Shown one piece after another: positions 1 through 9,041 of a DNA stretch of 64,000 bases. The notes beneath the pieces are model-generated. The model was not told the origin of the DNA. It did no database searches and was given only the letters and a program-made list of their open reading frames with translations. Source of the stretch: Anaerolineae bacterium (GTDB lineage Bacteria > Pseudomonadota > Alphaproteobacteria > DSM-16000 > Inquilinaceae); assembly GCA_028285185.1 (NCBI GenBank), contig JANQQD010000320.1:1-64000 (forward strand). The letters run 5' to 3'. How positions within the stretch are numbered: the stretch's first letter is position 1; every line of letters starts with the position of its first letter. The position numbers and the translations under genes are program-made.

Positions 1-673
1 CGAGATGCGACTGCATCTTCGGCAGATAGAAGTATGGCCCGGAACCGTTTTCCATCAGCCGCTTGGCATTGCGGAAGAAGTAGAGGCCGAAATCGAACAG
101 GGAGCCTGACATGGGCTCGCCATCTACCAGCACATGGGCTTCCGGCAGGTGCCAGCCGCGTGGGCGCACCAGCAGCACGGCCGTCTTTTCGGCCAAGCGA
201 TAGGCCTTGCCCGTGGCCGGGTCGTCGAAGGCGATCGTGCCGGCAATGGCGTCGGACAGGTTCACCTGCCCGTCGATCAGGTTGGCGAAGGTGGGCGTGC
301 TGGCGTCCTCGAAATCCGCCATGAACACCTTCGCACCGGAATTGAGCGCATTGATCACCATCTTGCGGTCGACCGGCCCGGTGATCTCCACCCGCCGGTC
401 CTGCAGATCGGCCGGCATGGGCGCCACGGTCCAGTCGCCGTCGCGGATGTGCTTCGTTTCCGGCAGGAAGCCGGGCAGCTCTCCGGCATCGAGGCGCGCC
501 TGTCGTTCGACCCGCCGCTCCAGCAACTCCAGCCGGCGTTTGCCGAAGCGGCGCTGCAGGTCGGCTACGAAGCCGAGGGCTTCCGGCGTTAGCACGGCCG
601 CGAAGCCCGCGGCCGTGGGCGCGCGCAGGGTCACGCCGTCCACGGGTTCCTCGGTCACGACATCCTCGGGCAT
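1..673 (-). CDS. aceB: Malate synthase A, N-terminal part (cut by window edge)
   Basis: Condenses glyoxylate with acetyl-CoA to malate in the glyoxylate shunt (cytosol). About 224 codons are visible, read leftward from an ATG at 673. The segment [14 protein letters not shown], followed by NLIDGQVNL, is typical of malate synthases. The last visible stretch ([11 protein letters not shown], then [12 protein letters not shown]) matches the conserved core shared by AceB proteins. The C-terminal catalytic half lies outside the window. It follows the ParA-like gene on the same strand with about 110 bases between them; whether they are co-transcribed is unknown. Family identity is secure; the choice of A rather than G type rests on these motifs and the lack of G-type insertions in the visible part. 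Confidence 0.9.
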   Translation of the reverse strand, partial: MPEDVVTEEPVDGVTLRAPTAAGFAAVLTPEALGFVADLQRRFGKRRLELLERRVERQARLDAGELPGFLPETKHIRDGDWTVAPMPADLQDRRVEITGPVDRKMVINALNSGAKVFMADFEDASTPTFANLIDGQVNLSDAIAGTIAFDDPATGKAYRLAEKTAVLLVRPRGWHLPEAHVLVDGEPMSGSLFDFGLYFFRNAKRLMENGSGPYFYLPKMQSHL

Positions 674-781
674 GGGTTCTCACTCCCGCATCAGGGTTCT
701 TTGTGTCTGGCCGCGACCCTAGCATAGGGCGTAGCGGAGGCGCGACATGCTGCGGCGCAATATCCCGCGGGCAGGAAGATC

Positions 782-1417
782 TCAGGCGGCCTTGGCCAGG
801 ATCTCTTTGGCCAGCGCCCGGATCTCAGTGGCCGCTCGGGTGCGCTTGTCCGTCTCGGTCACGCTGTGGCCGTCGAGAAGCGCGGCGGCAAAGCTGACGC
901 GGTTGCCGACATGGGCTTCGGCCACGGCGGCACCGAGTTCCTCCATCTTGGCAATCAACGCATCGGCCAGCCTGGCACGCGGCGGCACCCGGTTCAGCAC
1001 GATCAGGGCGGGCACACGTTCCTGCTTGGCCAGCTCCAGCGTCGGCGTCGTCGCCCAGAAATCCATCGGGCTCGGCTGCACCGGCACGATCACCAAGCTG
1101 GCGGCGCGGACGGCGATGCGCGCCTCCGTTTCCGCATGGGGCGGACTGTCGATCACCACCACGTCGTGGCCGCGCGCCAGCCGCGTCACCTCACCCGCGG
1201 CCCGCCAGCCGTTGATCTGGCTGTGCGTGATGTCCATCTGGTCGCCCTGGCGGGTGCGGCGCGCCTCGTACCATCGTGTCAGGCTGGCCTGCGGGTCGAT
1301 GTCGACGGTTGCCACGGACTTGCCGGCCTGCCGGAACGCGATCGCCAGATGCGCCACCAGTGTCGTCTTGCCGGCGCCGCCCTTCTGCTGTGCCACCGTG
1401 ATCACCTTGCCCGCCAT
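782..1417 (-). CDS. Orphan ParA-family partition-type ATPase
   Basis: A 211-residue single-domain P-loop ATPase. The deviant Walker A motif KGGAGKTT lies at residues 12-19, with the signature lysine early in the loop. The Walker A' region VDIDPQASLTRWY and the Walker B strand VVVIDSPP follow. ParA proteins dimerise on ATP and bind DNA nonspecifically to position plasmids, chromosomes or protein cargos. No ParB gene or parS-like repeat is seen nearby, so this belongs to the orphan ParA group that often positions cellular cargo; the cargo cannot be named. The ATG at 1417 was chosen because homology begins at once (MAGKVITVAQ); an upstream in-frame extension to 1537 is arginine-rich and looks non-coding. 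Confidence 0.85.
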   Translation of the reverse strand: MAGKVITVAQQKGGAGKTTLVAHLAIAFRQAGKSVATVDIDPQASLTRWYEARRTRQGDQMDITHSQINGWRAAGEVTRLARGHDVVVIDSPPHAETEARIAVRAASLVIVPVQPSPMDFWATTPTLELAKQERVPALIVLNRVPPRARLADALIAKMEELGAAVAEAHVGNRVSFAAALLDGHSVTETDKRTRAATEIRALAKEILAKAA

Positions 1418-1635
1418 CGTCGCCCTCTCTCCCACAGCAGCCGGCCGCATACTGCACAGCGGTCGGCAAGTCCTGCAACCGCTGAACCCTCTAGTTGTGG
1501 ATGAAGGACTCCGCAAGGGTTGTCTGCGGCCACGCAAGGCGGCGGCGATACGATGCCATGCCCCGCGCCGAAACGGCGTGGGGAAAGGCCCCCTGGAGGC
1601 CCAACACCGAACAAGACTGGTAAAAGATCTGAGAT

Positions 1636-2091
1636 TTAGGCGTAGGCGTTGACGACGCCGGCCGTTTCGAACCCGCGGCCACCGCCAAGAACGGCCGGCG
1701 TCGTCGGGGACTGCTGCGGGATTTCGCTGTCGAAGCCGTCGAACCCGCGATCGCCGCCCGCGGCCACCGTGGTTCCGGCATCTTCGTGCTTACCGCCCTC
1801 GGACGCGCCCGCCGCTTCCGCAGCCTCGTCCCGCGAGGCCATCATCTGGTAGAAGCGGATGACTTCCTTCGCCGGCAGCTGGCGCACCAGCCGGTCCGTA
1901 TCCCGCTCGCGATACTCGAACACCATGCGGTTGATCGAGTCGTCCAGCCGGACCCGTACGCGGATGTCCTGGCCGCCACCTTCGGGGACAATCGCCGCCG
2001 GCGCGTCGGCCACCGCACCCGCCTGCCCTTCCGGCAGGGGCACCATGCCCATCTGGGCATTGGTTGCGGTTATGGAGCCGATGCTTTCCAC
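1636..2091 (-). CDS. flaG: FlaG-family flagellar protein
   Basis: A 151-residue protein. The middle (about residues 42-85) carries the FlaG signature: a short beta segment, a D-x-x-x-x-R element, then the strand DRLVRQLPAKEVIRFYQMM, close to the usual family pattern V-RQIP-E-x-L. FlaG proteins influence flagellar filament length and often sit by flagellin genes; here no other flagellar gene is in view. The C-terminal 65 residues are Gly/Ala/Thr-rich and probably disordered. Start is a GTG at 2091 with a strong ribosome site (AAGGAGG, 8 bases upstream). It is the only sign of motility in the window. Confidence 0.75.
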   Translation of the reverse strand: MESIGSITATNAQMGMVPLPEGQAGAVADAPAAIVPEGGGQDIRVRVRLDDSINRMVFEYRERDTDRLVRQLPAKEVIRFYQMMASRDEAAEAAGASEGGKHEDAGTTVAAGGDRGFDGFDSEIPQQSPTTPAVLGGGRGFETAGVVNAYA

Positions 2092-2424
2092 GACACTATC
2101 CTCCTTGACTAAATACTAGCCGTGCCAGTCAAAGAAGTCAAGCTTTACGACATTGAAAAGTCGAAAAATATATTAACGATTTCGTAACCAATTTTCTATC
2201 CCTTTATTTATAGCTGATCTTGGTTATGGAATTCTTATCATTATATTTAGCGAAAATTTGGCCTAAGGTCGGCAATACATGACATACCCCAACTCCTCGA
2301 ACGGTCGCATCGGCAAGTGTCTGAAGACGCGTGCAAGACTTCGCCAACTCGCTATGCTGGAAGAGAACCGGAAGCGCGATATGGCTGTCCGCATATCGGA
2401 CCGCCTGGCTCCATCGGGGGAACC
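2092..2424. other. AT-rich intergenic region
   Basis: About 330 bases between the divergent flaG and phosphatase genes. Positions 2110-2290 are conspicuously AT-rich in an otherwise GC-rich window, with runs such as AAAAATATATTAA and TTTATTTATAG. No coding region is seen. It holds one reasonable sigma70-type promoter pointing right (listed separately). A GTG at 2317 could extend the phosphatase into this gap but lacks a ribosome site. Confidence 0.6.
2220..2247 (+). promoter_or_regulatory. Putative sigma70 promoter for the phosphatase gene
   Basis: TTGGTT at 2220-2225 and TATATT at 2242-2247, spaced 16 bases, inside an AT-rich stretch. Both hexamers match four of six or better. Transcription would start near 2254 and give a leader of about 170 bases if the TTG start at 2425 is used. 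Confidence 0.35.
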
Positions 2425-3141
2425 TTGATCACGTCAACCGAAGCGCCGTCCGTTCCGGAGGGCACAAGGGTCTATGCCGTCGGCGACATCCACGGGCGCG
2501 CGGATCTGCTGAGTGCGCTTTTGCGCAAGATCGAGGCCGACGCCGCCGACGCCGCCGATATGGACCGGCGGCTGATCTTCCTCGGCGACTATGTGGACCG
2601 CTGGCCCCTCGTGCCCAAGGTGATCGACATCCTGCTGGATCATCTCCCCGACGGATTTGCCGCAACCTTTCTGCGCGGCAACCATGAGCAGATGATGCTC
2701 GACTTCCTGAACGATCCGGACACGCTCTATGGCTGGGTCGGCAATGGCGGCGACGCCACGCTTGACGGTTATGGCATCAGCTGGACCTACGATGCAGAGA
2801 CGGTACAGACCCGTTTGCTGGAGCGCATGCCTGAGCGCCATCAGGCCTTCTTAAGCGCGCTGGAGCTTAGCCACACGGTCGGCGACTACCTTTTCGTGCA
2901 CGCGGGCATACGCCCGGGCGTACCGCTGGACCAGCAGTCGCCCCAGGACATGATGTGGGTTCGCAACGTCTTCCTGAACAGCAAAGCCGAGTTCGCCAAG
3001 ATGGTCGTGCACGGCCACACGATCGTGGATCGGCCGGAATTCCGCACCAACCGCATCGGCATCGACACAGGCGCGGTGATGACGGGACGCCTGACCTGCC
3101 TGGTGTTGCAGGGGCGCGAGCAACGGTTGCTGAGCACCTGA
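2425..3141 (+). CDS. Serine/threonine-type metallophosphoesterase (PphA-like)
   Basis: About 238 residues of the PPP/calcineurin-like phosphoesterase fold. Metal and phosphate ligands appear in the usual order: GDIHGR, GDYVDR, GNHEQ, VHAGI and HGHT. Bacterial relatives dephosphorylate phosphoserine/threonine proteins or diadenosine polyphosphates; the substrate here is unknown. The usual GDxVDRG motif reads GDYVDRW, a change of the conserved glycine. The start is taken as TTG at 2425 because GGGGGAA lies 4 bases upstream and homology starts about 9 residues later. A GTG at 2317 would add 36 residues without similarity. The gene stands alone between the AT-rich gap and the ACT-domain gene. Confidence 0.8.
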   Translation: MITSTEAPSVPEGTRVYAVGDIHGRADLLSALLRKIEADAADAADMDRRLIFLGDYVDRWPLVPKVIDILLDHLPDGFAATFLRGNHEQMMLDFLNDPDTLYGWVGNGGDATLDGYGISWTYDAETVQTRLLERMPERHQAFLSALELSHTVGDYLFVHAGIRPGVPLDQQSPQDMMWVRNVFLNSKAEFAKMVVHGHTIVDRPEFRTNRIGIDTGAVMTGRLTCLVLQGREQRLLST

Positions 3142-3319
3142 ACCGGTCACGCTGGCCACCGGATGCCGGTGTTCATGGTTCTTTCACCAACATCGGGTTA
3201 GACACCTGCCATGGAGCGGGGACGCACCGGGTTGCCTGGGCGATTGCATCGCGGGCCGGATTGGGGCTTAGGATGGTGGCAGAGCCACGCTGATGGATCG
3301 CCAGAAAGGCGGACTTGCC

Positions 3320-3874
3320 ATGACCGATGTCGTACGACTGTCAATCTGGTGCCGGGACCGTGTGGGGCTGGTGTCGGCGATTGCCGCCCGCCTTTTCGAT
3401 CTGGGCATCAATCTTGGTGACGGCACCTTCGCCACGCTTGGCGAAGGGGCTGAGTTCACAGCCCTTTGCGAATTGCCGACCGGGCTGGAACCGGCTGCCC
3501 TGCGGGACGAGCTGGCCAGACTGCCTGAGTTGGACGCAGCCACCATCCATATCAGCCCCTTCGGGCTCGGCATGCATCAGCTCGATGCTGCCAGGGTCAC
3601 GCATGAGATCACATGCGTCGGGCCGGATCAGCCGGGCCTGCTGGCGCGGCTGTCGGAAGCGCTGGTCGGTTCCGGCGCCAACATCGCGAGCCTGGTGGCA
3701 ACGCGCCTGGAGGGCCGCGTCGAACTCTACCGAATGGTGCTGACAGTGGGAATCCCGGGCAACCGTGCCGAAACCTGCCTCGCCACCCTGCGTAACACCG
3801 CGCAACAGCTGGGCCAGACACTCACCTGGACGGACGCGACCGCAGGCAAAAAGCAGGCGCTGGTCGGCGGCTGA
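3320..3874 (+). CDS. Double-ACT-domain protein, GcvR-like
   Basis: A 184-residue protein made of two ACT domains. The first (about residues 3-80) begins with RLSIWCRDRVGLVSAIAARL; the second (about 88-165) begins with HEITCVGPDQPGLLARLSEAL and has the glycine-rich GSGANIASL turn. This layout matches the glycine cleavage regulatory protein GcvR, which senses glycine and antagonises GcvA in enterobacteria. A LysR regulator of the GcvA type lies 17 kb away, but nothing here links them. No catalytic domain is fused, so a ligand-sensing role is likely. The ATG at 3320 is preferred over one at 3293 because AAGGCGG sits upstream of it and the ACT fold begins right after. Confidence 0.7.
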   Translation: MTDVVRLSIWCRDRVGLVSAIAARLFDLGINLGDGTFATLGEGAEFTALCELPTGLEPAALRDELARLPELDAATIHISPFGLGMHQLDAARVTHEITCVGPDQPGLLARLSEALVGSGANIASLVATRLEGRVELYRMVLTVGIPGNRAETCLATLRNTAQQLGQTLTWTDATAGKKQALVGG

Positions 3875-3890
3875 GGACGGCCCGGAGGCG

Positions 3891-4421
3891 ATGAGGAGAA
3901 CAGAGCTGAATGGAACTTCGAGCGTGCCGCGACAGCAGAGTATGACGACAAGACCGTCGGGCTGGCGGATCTATTGGTGGATCTGGATGATCGCGTCGAC
4001 CGCGTGGGTCGGCTTCGCGCTTGCGGCATTTCCCCAGACGCGGGACTGGGACGGGCTGTGGGATGCAATGATGGCCAGCGAGATCGGGCTGGTCGACACG
4101 TCGGAATGTGCCACCAGCGTTCAGGACACGACCGCGGCCCAGGTGTGCAGTCATGCCGTCAGCCAGCGCCGAAGCCGGATCTGGACCCAGCGCGAGAATC
4201 AGCTCGTCACCGCCTTCGGCAATGTGGGCATCGTGGTCGGCCCGCCCCTGCTGGCCCTGGCGGCAACCTTTCTCGTCACCGTCTTCGCAGGGGACCGTTT
4301 CGACCGGCACCCGCCCCCGCCGGCCCGCCACTCACGCGACCATTACCAGCGCACGGCACCAAAGCTTCAGCCGACGAACTACCGGCCCCCCAACCGGCGG
4401 CGGACCCACGTTCCGGAGTGA
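3891..4421 (+). CDS. Small membrane protein with two transmembrane segments, unknown
   Basis: A 176-residue protein I do not recognise. Two hydrophobic spans are clear: one near residues 26-48 (from WRIYWWIWM to FALAAF) and one near 105-130 (from NVGIVVGPP to FLVTVF). Between them is a soluble loop of about 55 residues with two cysteines, which may lie in the periplasm. The C-terminal tail of about 45 residues is Pro/His/Arg-rich and likely disordered in the cytosol. The ATG at 3891 has GGAGG 5 bases upstream; an ATG at 3942 is an alternative. It starts 16 bases after the ACT gene and ends only 17 bases before the convergent barrel gene. Confidence 0.55.
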   Translation: MRRTELNGTSSVPRQQSMTTRPSGWRIYWWIWMIASTAWVGFALAAFPQTRDWDGLWDAMMASEIGLVDTSECATSVQDTTAAQVCSHAVSQRRSRIWTQRENQLVTAFGNVGIVVGPPLLALAATFLVTVFAGDRFDRHPPPPARHSRDHYQRTAPKLQPTNYRPPNRRRTHVPE

Positions 4422-4438
4422 CGCCGCCCCCCGCGCTG

Positions 4439-5185
4439 TCAGAACAGGTAGATGATGCCGATAATGAAGTCGTGGGCGTAGAACTCGCCGGCGGAGACTT
4501 CGTCGCCGTTGGGGTAGAGGCCGGTCTTGATCTCGCCCAGGCTGCTGAAGCGATAGCCACCCTCAAGCGCCCAGTTCTCAGCGATCCGCACCATCGCGCC
4601 GGCCTGCACCGACCAAGCGAAATTGTGCTCGAAATTGCCGCTGTGGACGCCGTCACCACCTGCGATGACGTCGAACTGGAAGGCGTCGGAAAAGTGCCGC
4701 GCCACACCGACGCCCGCGCCGACATAGGGTCGCCACGGAGACCCGGTATCGAAATCGTACAGAACATTGAACATCAACTGGTCGGTCGACACATTGTTCT
4801 GATAGTCCAGGATCTCGTTTGCGCTCTGCACGCGCGTGTCGAAATCGTGCCGGAACCGATGGATCAGCTCGAATTCCGTGCGCAGCGGCAGATCCAGATA
4901 GTCGTCCCAGCGATAGCCGAGCACGATGCTGCCCCCGCCCGTCGCCTCCGGGCCCGGTGAGTTCTCGCTGAAGGTCGGGCGATCGGGGTTCAGTTGAACA
5001 TCGCCCACATCCGTCAGCATGAACATGCCGCGGAAACCCGCATAGAAACCATACTGGTCGCCCAGCACCGATCCGCTGTCGTCCGGCGGCGGAGGCGGCG
5101 TCGACGGATCGTCCTGCGCGGTCGCAGGTGATTGGGCGAAGACGGAGGTGGCAACCGCCGCCATGAGGGCAAGGCGGCGCATCAA
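4439..5185 (-). CDS. Outer-membrane beta-barrel protein, opacity/OmpW-like
   Basis: A 248-residue exported protein. The first 24 residues form a Sec signal peptide (MMRRLALMAAVATSVFAQ, cut near ATAQ-D). A short acidic proline-rich linker follows, then alternating amphipathic strands with many aromatic residues (YGFYAGFRGMFML, VLGYRWDDYLDL, LMFNVLYDFDT, WRPYVGAGVGVARHF) and a C-terminal strand ending in FIIGIIYLF. Ending on phenylalanine is the usual outer-membrane insertion signal. Size and strands fit the 8-stranded surface-antigen/opacity barrels. Role unknown. It stands alone, convergent with the two-span membrane protein. Confidence 0.75.
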   Translation of the reverse strand: MMRRLALMAAVATSVFAQSPATAQDDPSTPPPPPDDSGSVLGDQYGFYAGFRGMFMLTDVGDVQLNPDRPTFSENSPGPEATGGGSIVLGYRWDDYLDLPLRTEFELIHRFRHDFDTRVQSANEILDYQNNVSTDQLMFNVLYDFDTGSPWRPYVGAGVGVARHFSDAFQFDVIAGGDGVHSGNFEHNFAWSVQAGAMVRIAENWALEGGYRFSSLGEIKTGLYPNGDEVSAGEFYAHDFIIGIIYLF

Positions 5186-5392
5186 TCCCGTTCCATTTTC
5201 CGGACAATCCCCTCAGATGCCTGGATTCCCAGGATTTTCAGCGTTTATAGACCTGCGACAGAGAGCCCGCAATGGCTGCCGGCCACGGGCCGTGAAGATG
5301 TTGCCGACACGCAACAGTGCCGGAATGGCCGTTGACTGCGGCGGCGCCCGCATTTTGGACAGCGCCTTGGGCAAGCTGCTATACGCTGCGCC

Positions 5393-6385
5393 ATGCAGCA
5401 CTTCGACACCGAAATCGTAGGCGCCGGCGGCACCGGGATCTCCCGGGCGGCAGAGGCCCTGCGCGCCGGCCAGCTGGTCGGCCTGCCGACCGAGACGGTG
5501 TACGGCCTGGCCGGTGACGCCACCAGTGATGCAGCCGTGGCGGCCATCTTCGCAGTCAAAGAGAGGCCAAGGTTCAATCCGCTGATCGTCCACGTGGTCG
5601 ACGCAACTGCAGCTGAGCGCCTGGTGCAGTTCGATCTGCGGGCCGAGGCATTGGCCGAGAGTTTCTGGCCCGGCCCGCTGACGCTGATCCTGCCGCGGCG
5701 CCCGGAGAGCCCCGCCTCTCTCCTGATCTCAGCCGGCCTGGACACGATCGCGGTTCGCGTTCCCTCTCACCCCGTGGCAAGGACCGTGCTTGAAGCCGCC
5801 GGACTGCCGCTTGCCGCACCCAGCGCCAATCGATCGGGCGCCGTCAGCCCGACCGACCCGCGCCATGTGTATGAAGAACTGGCTGGCCGGATCCCATTGA
5901 TTCTGGCCGGCGGCCGAGCCGATGTCGGAGTTGAGTCGACGGTTCTGGATCTCACCGGCTCGGAGCCTGCGATCCTGCGCCCCGGTGGGGTCACGGCGGA
6001 GGACCTGACGGCGGTGCTTGGAACCGTCGGCTTGGCCGCAGGCAGCGACGCCCGACCGCGGTCACCCGGAAGGCTGCCCAGCCACTATGCGCCGGCAACG
6101 CCGCTGCGCCTGGATGCGCGCGACGTGGCGCCGAACGAAGCTTTGCTGACCTTCGGCCCCGACCTGCGCAAGGGGGACCATATCCGCAATCTCAGCGAGA
6201 AGGGCGATCCGGCGGAGGCTGCGGCAAATCTGTTCGCCATGCTGAGAGAGCTGGACCGCCTGAACCTGCCCGGGATCGCGGTCGCTCCGATCCCGGACAC
6301 CGGCCTTGGCGTGGCCATCAACGACCGGCTGCGGCGCGCAGCCGCCCCCAGGCACTCACCGCCGACGGACGGCACTGCAGGATGA
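5393..6385 (+). CDS. tsaC: L-threonylcarbamoyladenylate synthase (Sua5 type)
   Basis: Makes threonylcarbamoyl-AMP from threonine, bicarbonate and ATP, the first step of t6A37 tRNA modification (cytosol). At 330 residues it is the longer Sua5 form: the YrdC domain spans about residues 12-200 and carries GLPTETVYGLAGDA, the KERP motif and NPLIVHV, then SANRSGAVSPT; the C-terminal Sua5 domain (about 220-320) begins near SPGRLPSHYAP. All core YrdC motifs are intact. It overlaps the following oxidase gene by four bases (ATGA), so it is probably translated with it, although the functions are unrelated. Confidence 0.93.
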   Translation: MQHFDTEIVGAGGTGISRAAEALRAGQLVGLPTETVYGLAGDATSDAAVAAIFAVKERPRFNPLIVHVVDATAAERLVQFDLRAEALAESFWPGPLTLILPRRPESPASLLISAGLDTIAVRVPSHPVARTVLEAAGLPLAAPSANRSGAVSPTDPRHVYEELAGRIPLILAGGRADVGVESTVLDLTGSEPAILRPGGVTAEDLTAVLGTVGLAAGSDARPRSPGRLPSHYAPATPLRLDARDVAPNEALLTFGPDLRKGDHIRNLSEKGDPAEAAANLFAMLRELDRLNLPGIAVAPIPDTGLGVAINDRLRRAAAPRHSPPTDGTAG

Positions 6386-7809
6386 CGACCGATACGACCG
6401 GCCGGGCAGAGGCCCTTGCCGCCATGCGGGCCCGCGTCGGACCCGGCGGTTGGGTGGAAGATGCCGACCGACTGGTCCCCTATCTCAGGGAGTGGCGCGG
6501 CAACTATCAGCCTCAGGCCACCGCCGTCGTCAGGCCGGCATCGACCGCGGAAGTCGCAGACGTGGTGCGCCTGGCCGCCGACGCCGGCATCGCCATCGTG
6601 CCCCAGGGCGGCAACACGGGCTTGTGCGGTGGTGCCGCTGCCGCAGAACATGGCCGCGACATTATCCTGTCGACGGAGCGGCTGAACCGCATCCGCGCCA
6701 TCGACCCGCTGAATTACACGATCACGGCGGAAGCCGGTGTGGTGCTGCGCACGGTGCAAGAGGCAGCGGACTCAGCCGACCGCCTGTTCCCGCTCAGCCT
6801 CGGGGCCGAGGGCTCGTGCCAGATCGGCGGCAATCTGGCGACCAACGCCGGTGGAACGGCCGTGCTGCGTTATGGCAATGCCCGTGACCTGACGCTGGGG
6901 CTGGAGGTGGTGCTGCCGGACGGCGCGATCTGGGACGGTCTCAGGTCGCTGCGCAAGGACAATACGGGCTACGACCTGAAGCACCTGTTCATCGGGGCAG
7001 AGGGCACGCTGGGCATCATCACGGCCGCGGTCCTGAAGCTGTTCCCCAAGCCGAAACAGGTGGAAACTGCGCTGATCGCCGTGCCGGATGCCACGGCAGC
7101 CGTGGCGTTGCTGGCTCGTGCACGCACCGGCAGTGGCGACGCCGTCAGCGCCTTCGAGCTGATCCCGCGCATCGCCATCGACATGGCGCTCAAACACGTC
7201 GCCGGCACGGTCGACCCGCTGACCGAACCGGCGGAGTGGTACGTGCTGGCGGAACTGACCGAGCCGGTCGCCGATGCGCACCTGAGAGAGAAGCTGGAGG
7301 CGTTGCTTGAGCAGGCCTTCGAGGATGAGCTGGTGCTGGACGCCGTCATCGCGTCCAGCGGAACGCAGGCACAGCAGCTCTGGTTCCTGCGCGAGGCGAT
7401 CGTCGAGGCACAGCGCTTCGAAGGCGCTGCCATCAAGCACGACGTGTCGGTCCCTCTAGCGGCCGTGCCGGAGTTTTTGCGCCGAGCCAGCGAGGCGGTT
7501 GCCGCGGCCGTTCCCGGTGTGCGGGTCATTCCATTCGGCCATCTCGGCGACGGAAACGTGCACTTCAACCTGAACCAGCCGCCGCAAGGCGATGGCGCGG
7601 CCTTTACCGCCAGGCTGCAAGAGGTCAACCGGCTTGTGCATGATGTCGTCGTCGATCTGAACGGGTCGATCAGTGCGGAGCACGGCATCGGCCGGCTGAA
7701 GCGCGACGAACTGGCGGAGCGCAAGTCGTCGGTCGAAATGGACCTGATGCGCAAGGTTAAGTCCGCGCTAGACCCCGCCGGCATCATGAATCCCGGGAAG
7801 GTGCTTTGA
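6382..7809 (+). CDS. FAD-linked 2-hydroxyacid oxidase/dehydrogenase (GlcD-like)
   Basis: A 475-residue flavoprotein of the VAO fold. The FAD-binding PCMH domain spans about residues 40-220, with VPQGGNTGLCGGA binding the pyrophosphate and GNLATNAGGTAVLRYGN near 153-169. The FAD-oxidase C-terminal domain follows, with PFGHLGDGNVHFN and the terminal signature EHGIGRLKRDEL. Relatives oxidise D-2-hydroxyglutarate, D-lactate or glycolate. This full-length single chain resembles D-2-hydroxyglutarate dehydrogenases most, but the substrate cannot be fixed by eye. Its start overlaps tsaC by four bases and its stop overlaps the following protease by four. Confidence 0.85.
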   Translation: MTTDTTGRAEALAAMRARVGPGGWVEDADRLVPYLREWRGNYQPQATAVVRPASTAEVADVVRLAADAGIAIVPQGGNTGLCGGAAAAEHGRDIILSTERLNRIRAIDPLNYTITAEAGVVLRTVQEAADSADRLFPLSLGAEGSCQIGGNLATNAGGTAVLRYGNARDLTLGLEVVLPDGAIWDGLRSLRKDNTGYDLKHLFIGAEGTLGIITAAVLKLFPKPKQVETALIAVPDATAAVALLARARTGSGDAVSAFELIPRIAIDMALKHVAGTVDPLTEPAEWYVLAELTEPVADAHLREKLEALLEQAFEDELVLDAVIASSGTQAQQLWFLREAIVEAQRFEGAAIKHDVSVPLAAVPEFLRRASEAVAAAVPGVRVIPFGHLGDGNVHFNLNQPPQGDGAAFTARLQEVNRLVHDVVVDLNGSISAEHGIGRLKRDELAERKSSVEMDLMRKVKSALDPAGIMNPGKVL

Positions 7810-8993
7810 CGTTGCGCCGCGGCGGCCTTGGGCTCGGCCGCCGGGGTTTGCTGCGGCTGGGCTTGGCGGCCGGACCATTCATGCTGGCCGCGGGAGCGCC
7901 GCGGATTGCCCTTCCGCAGGCACCGTCTCCCCGCGAGATCATCGAAACTACGATTGCACTGACGCAGCGCCACCATTTCCTGTTCGCCGATACCCCGCCC
8001 GATCCTGTACCGGCGGCCTGGAACACCGCCAAGTCGGTCGCGCTTGCCGCCAGTGACCGGGTGCTGCCGGATGCCGAAGTCGTGCACTTGGCGAACGACA
8101 TGCTGGAGGCACTCGGCACTTCGCACACGGCGCTCTATTGGCGTGGGCAGCAGACCTATTGGGCGTTGCGCAACATCTTCTCCAGAGAGCTCGACAGCTT
8201 TCCCATGCCGCAGATCGGCGCCTGGTTCCGAACCGTGGACGGCCGTTGGTTCGTCACCGATGTCTATGCCGGCTCGGCCGCAGAAGCCGCCGGCCTGCGC
8301 CGTGGCGATGAGATTGTGCTGGCCGACAACACGCCGTTTCAGCCGGTGACGTCGTTCGACCGTGACGGTGTGAGCCTTTGGATCGTTGCCGCAGCCGATG
8401 CCGCGCCCCGCAGAGTCGAGGTCCACCCTGCCCGGCTCGGCGTCCAGCGCATGATGCTTAATGGGGCGGAACGCTCAGTTCGGATCGTCGCCGATGGGTG
8501 CGCACGCGTCGGTTACCTCCACCTGCCGACAGGCACCCATGCCGCGTTCCTTCAGACGCTGACGGACGCCGCCGAGCGCTTCGAGCAAGAAGCGACTGCC
8601 ATGGTGCTGGACATGCGCGGAGGTTTCGGTGGTGCCGGCCCGGACTATGCGGCCGTGTTTCTTGACGGCGGCGTCTTCAGCAAACCGCTCGTCGTGCTGA
8701 TCGACCGCGACACACGCAGCGGCAAGGAATGGGTGGCGCACCTGTTGCGGGAAAGTGGCCGCGCGACGCTGGTCGGCACCCGCACCGCCGGTGCCTTTCT
8801 TGGCGGCAGCGTCTTCCCGATCGGGGATCGCTTCCTCCTCTCTTTGGCGGTCTTGCCGCGCGCACCCGACGGCACGGAACTGGAGGGCATCGGGGTCCCG
8901 CCGCACATCCAGATCGACCGCCCGCTCACCCATTCCGGTGGGGCCGACCCGCAGCTTGAGGCGGCGCTTGGGCATCTCCGCAGCGTCTGTTGA
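7806..8993 (+). CDS. Exported S41-family (CtpA-like) PDZ protease
   Basis: A 395-residue protein with an N-terminal twin-arginine-like signal (LGRRGLLRLGLAAG) cut near residue 38. A helical cap holds residues 40-135. A PDZ domain (about 140-195) has YAGSAAEAAGLRRGDEIVLAD. The S41 tail-type protease core spans about 220-370; the nucleophile segment reads DRDTRSGKEWVAHLL, and the strand VLDMRGGFGGAGPDY matches the family's VLDLRxNxGG. Probably cleaves C-termini in the periplasm. The start is a TTG overlapping the stop of the oxidase gene; a second TTG lies two codons on. Serine and lysine-region residues look plausible but were not aligned. Confidence 0.72.
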   Translation: MTLRRGGLGLGRRGLLRLGLAAGPFMLAAGAPRIALPQAPSPREIIETTIALTQRHHFLFADTPPDPVPAAWNTAKSVALAASDRVLPDAEVVHLANDMLEALGTSHTALYWRGQQTYWALRNIFSRELDSFPMPQIGAWFRTVDGRWFVTDVYAGSAAEAAGLRRGDEIVLADNTPFQPVTSFDRDGVSLWIVAAADAAPRRVEVHPARLGVQRMMLNGAERSVRIVADGCARVGYLHLPTGTHAAFLQTLTDAAERFEQEATAMVLDMRGGFGGAGPDYAAVFLDGGVFSKPLVVLIDRDTRSGKEWVAHLLRESGRATLVGTRTAGAFLGGSVFPIGDRFLLSLAVLPRAPDGTELEGIGVPPHIQIDRPLTHSGGADPQLEAALGHLRSVC

Positions 8994-9041
8994 CGGCGGA
9001 TCCGGTCACCGCGTTTCCGCCACAATCCTCCTCTCGACTCC

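Noticed and set aside
2100-2135. A sigma54-like element CTGGCACG upstream of flaG
   Set aside because: The -24 half fits but the -12 TTGC half is missing at the required spacing.
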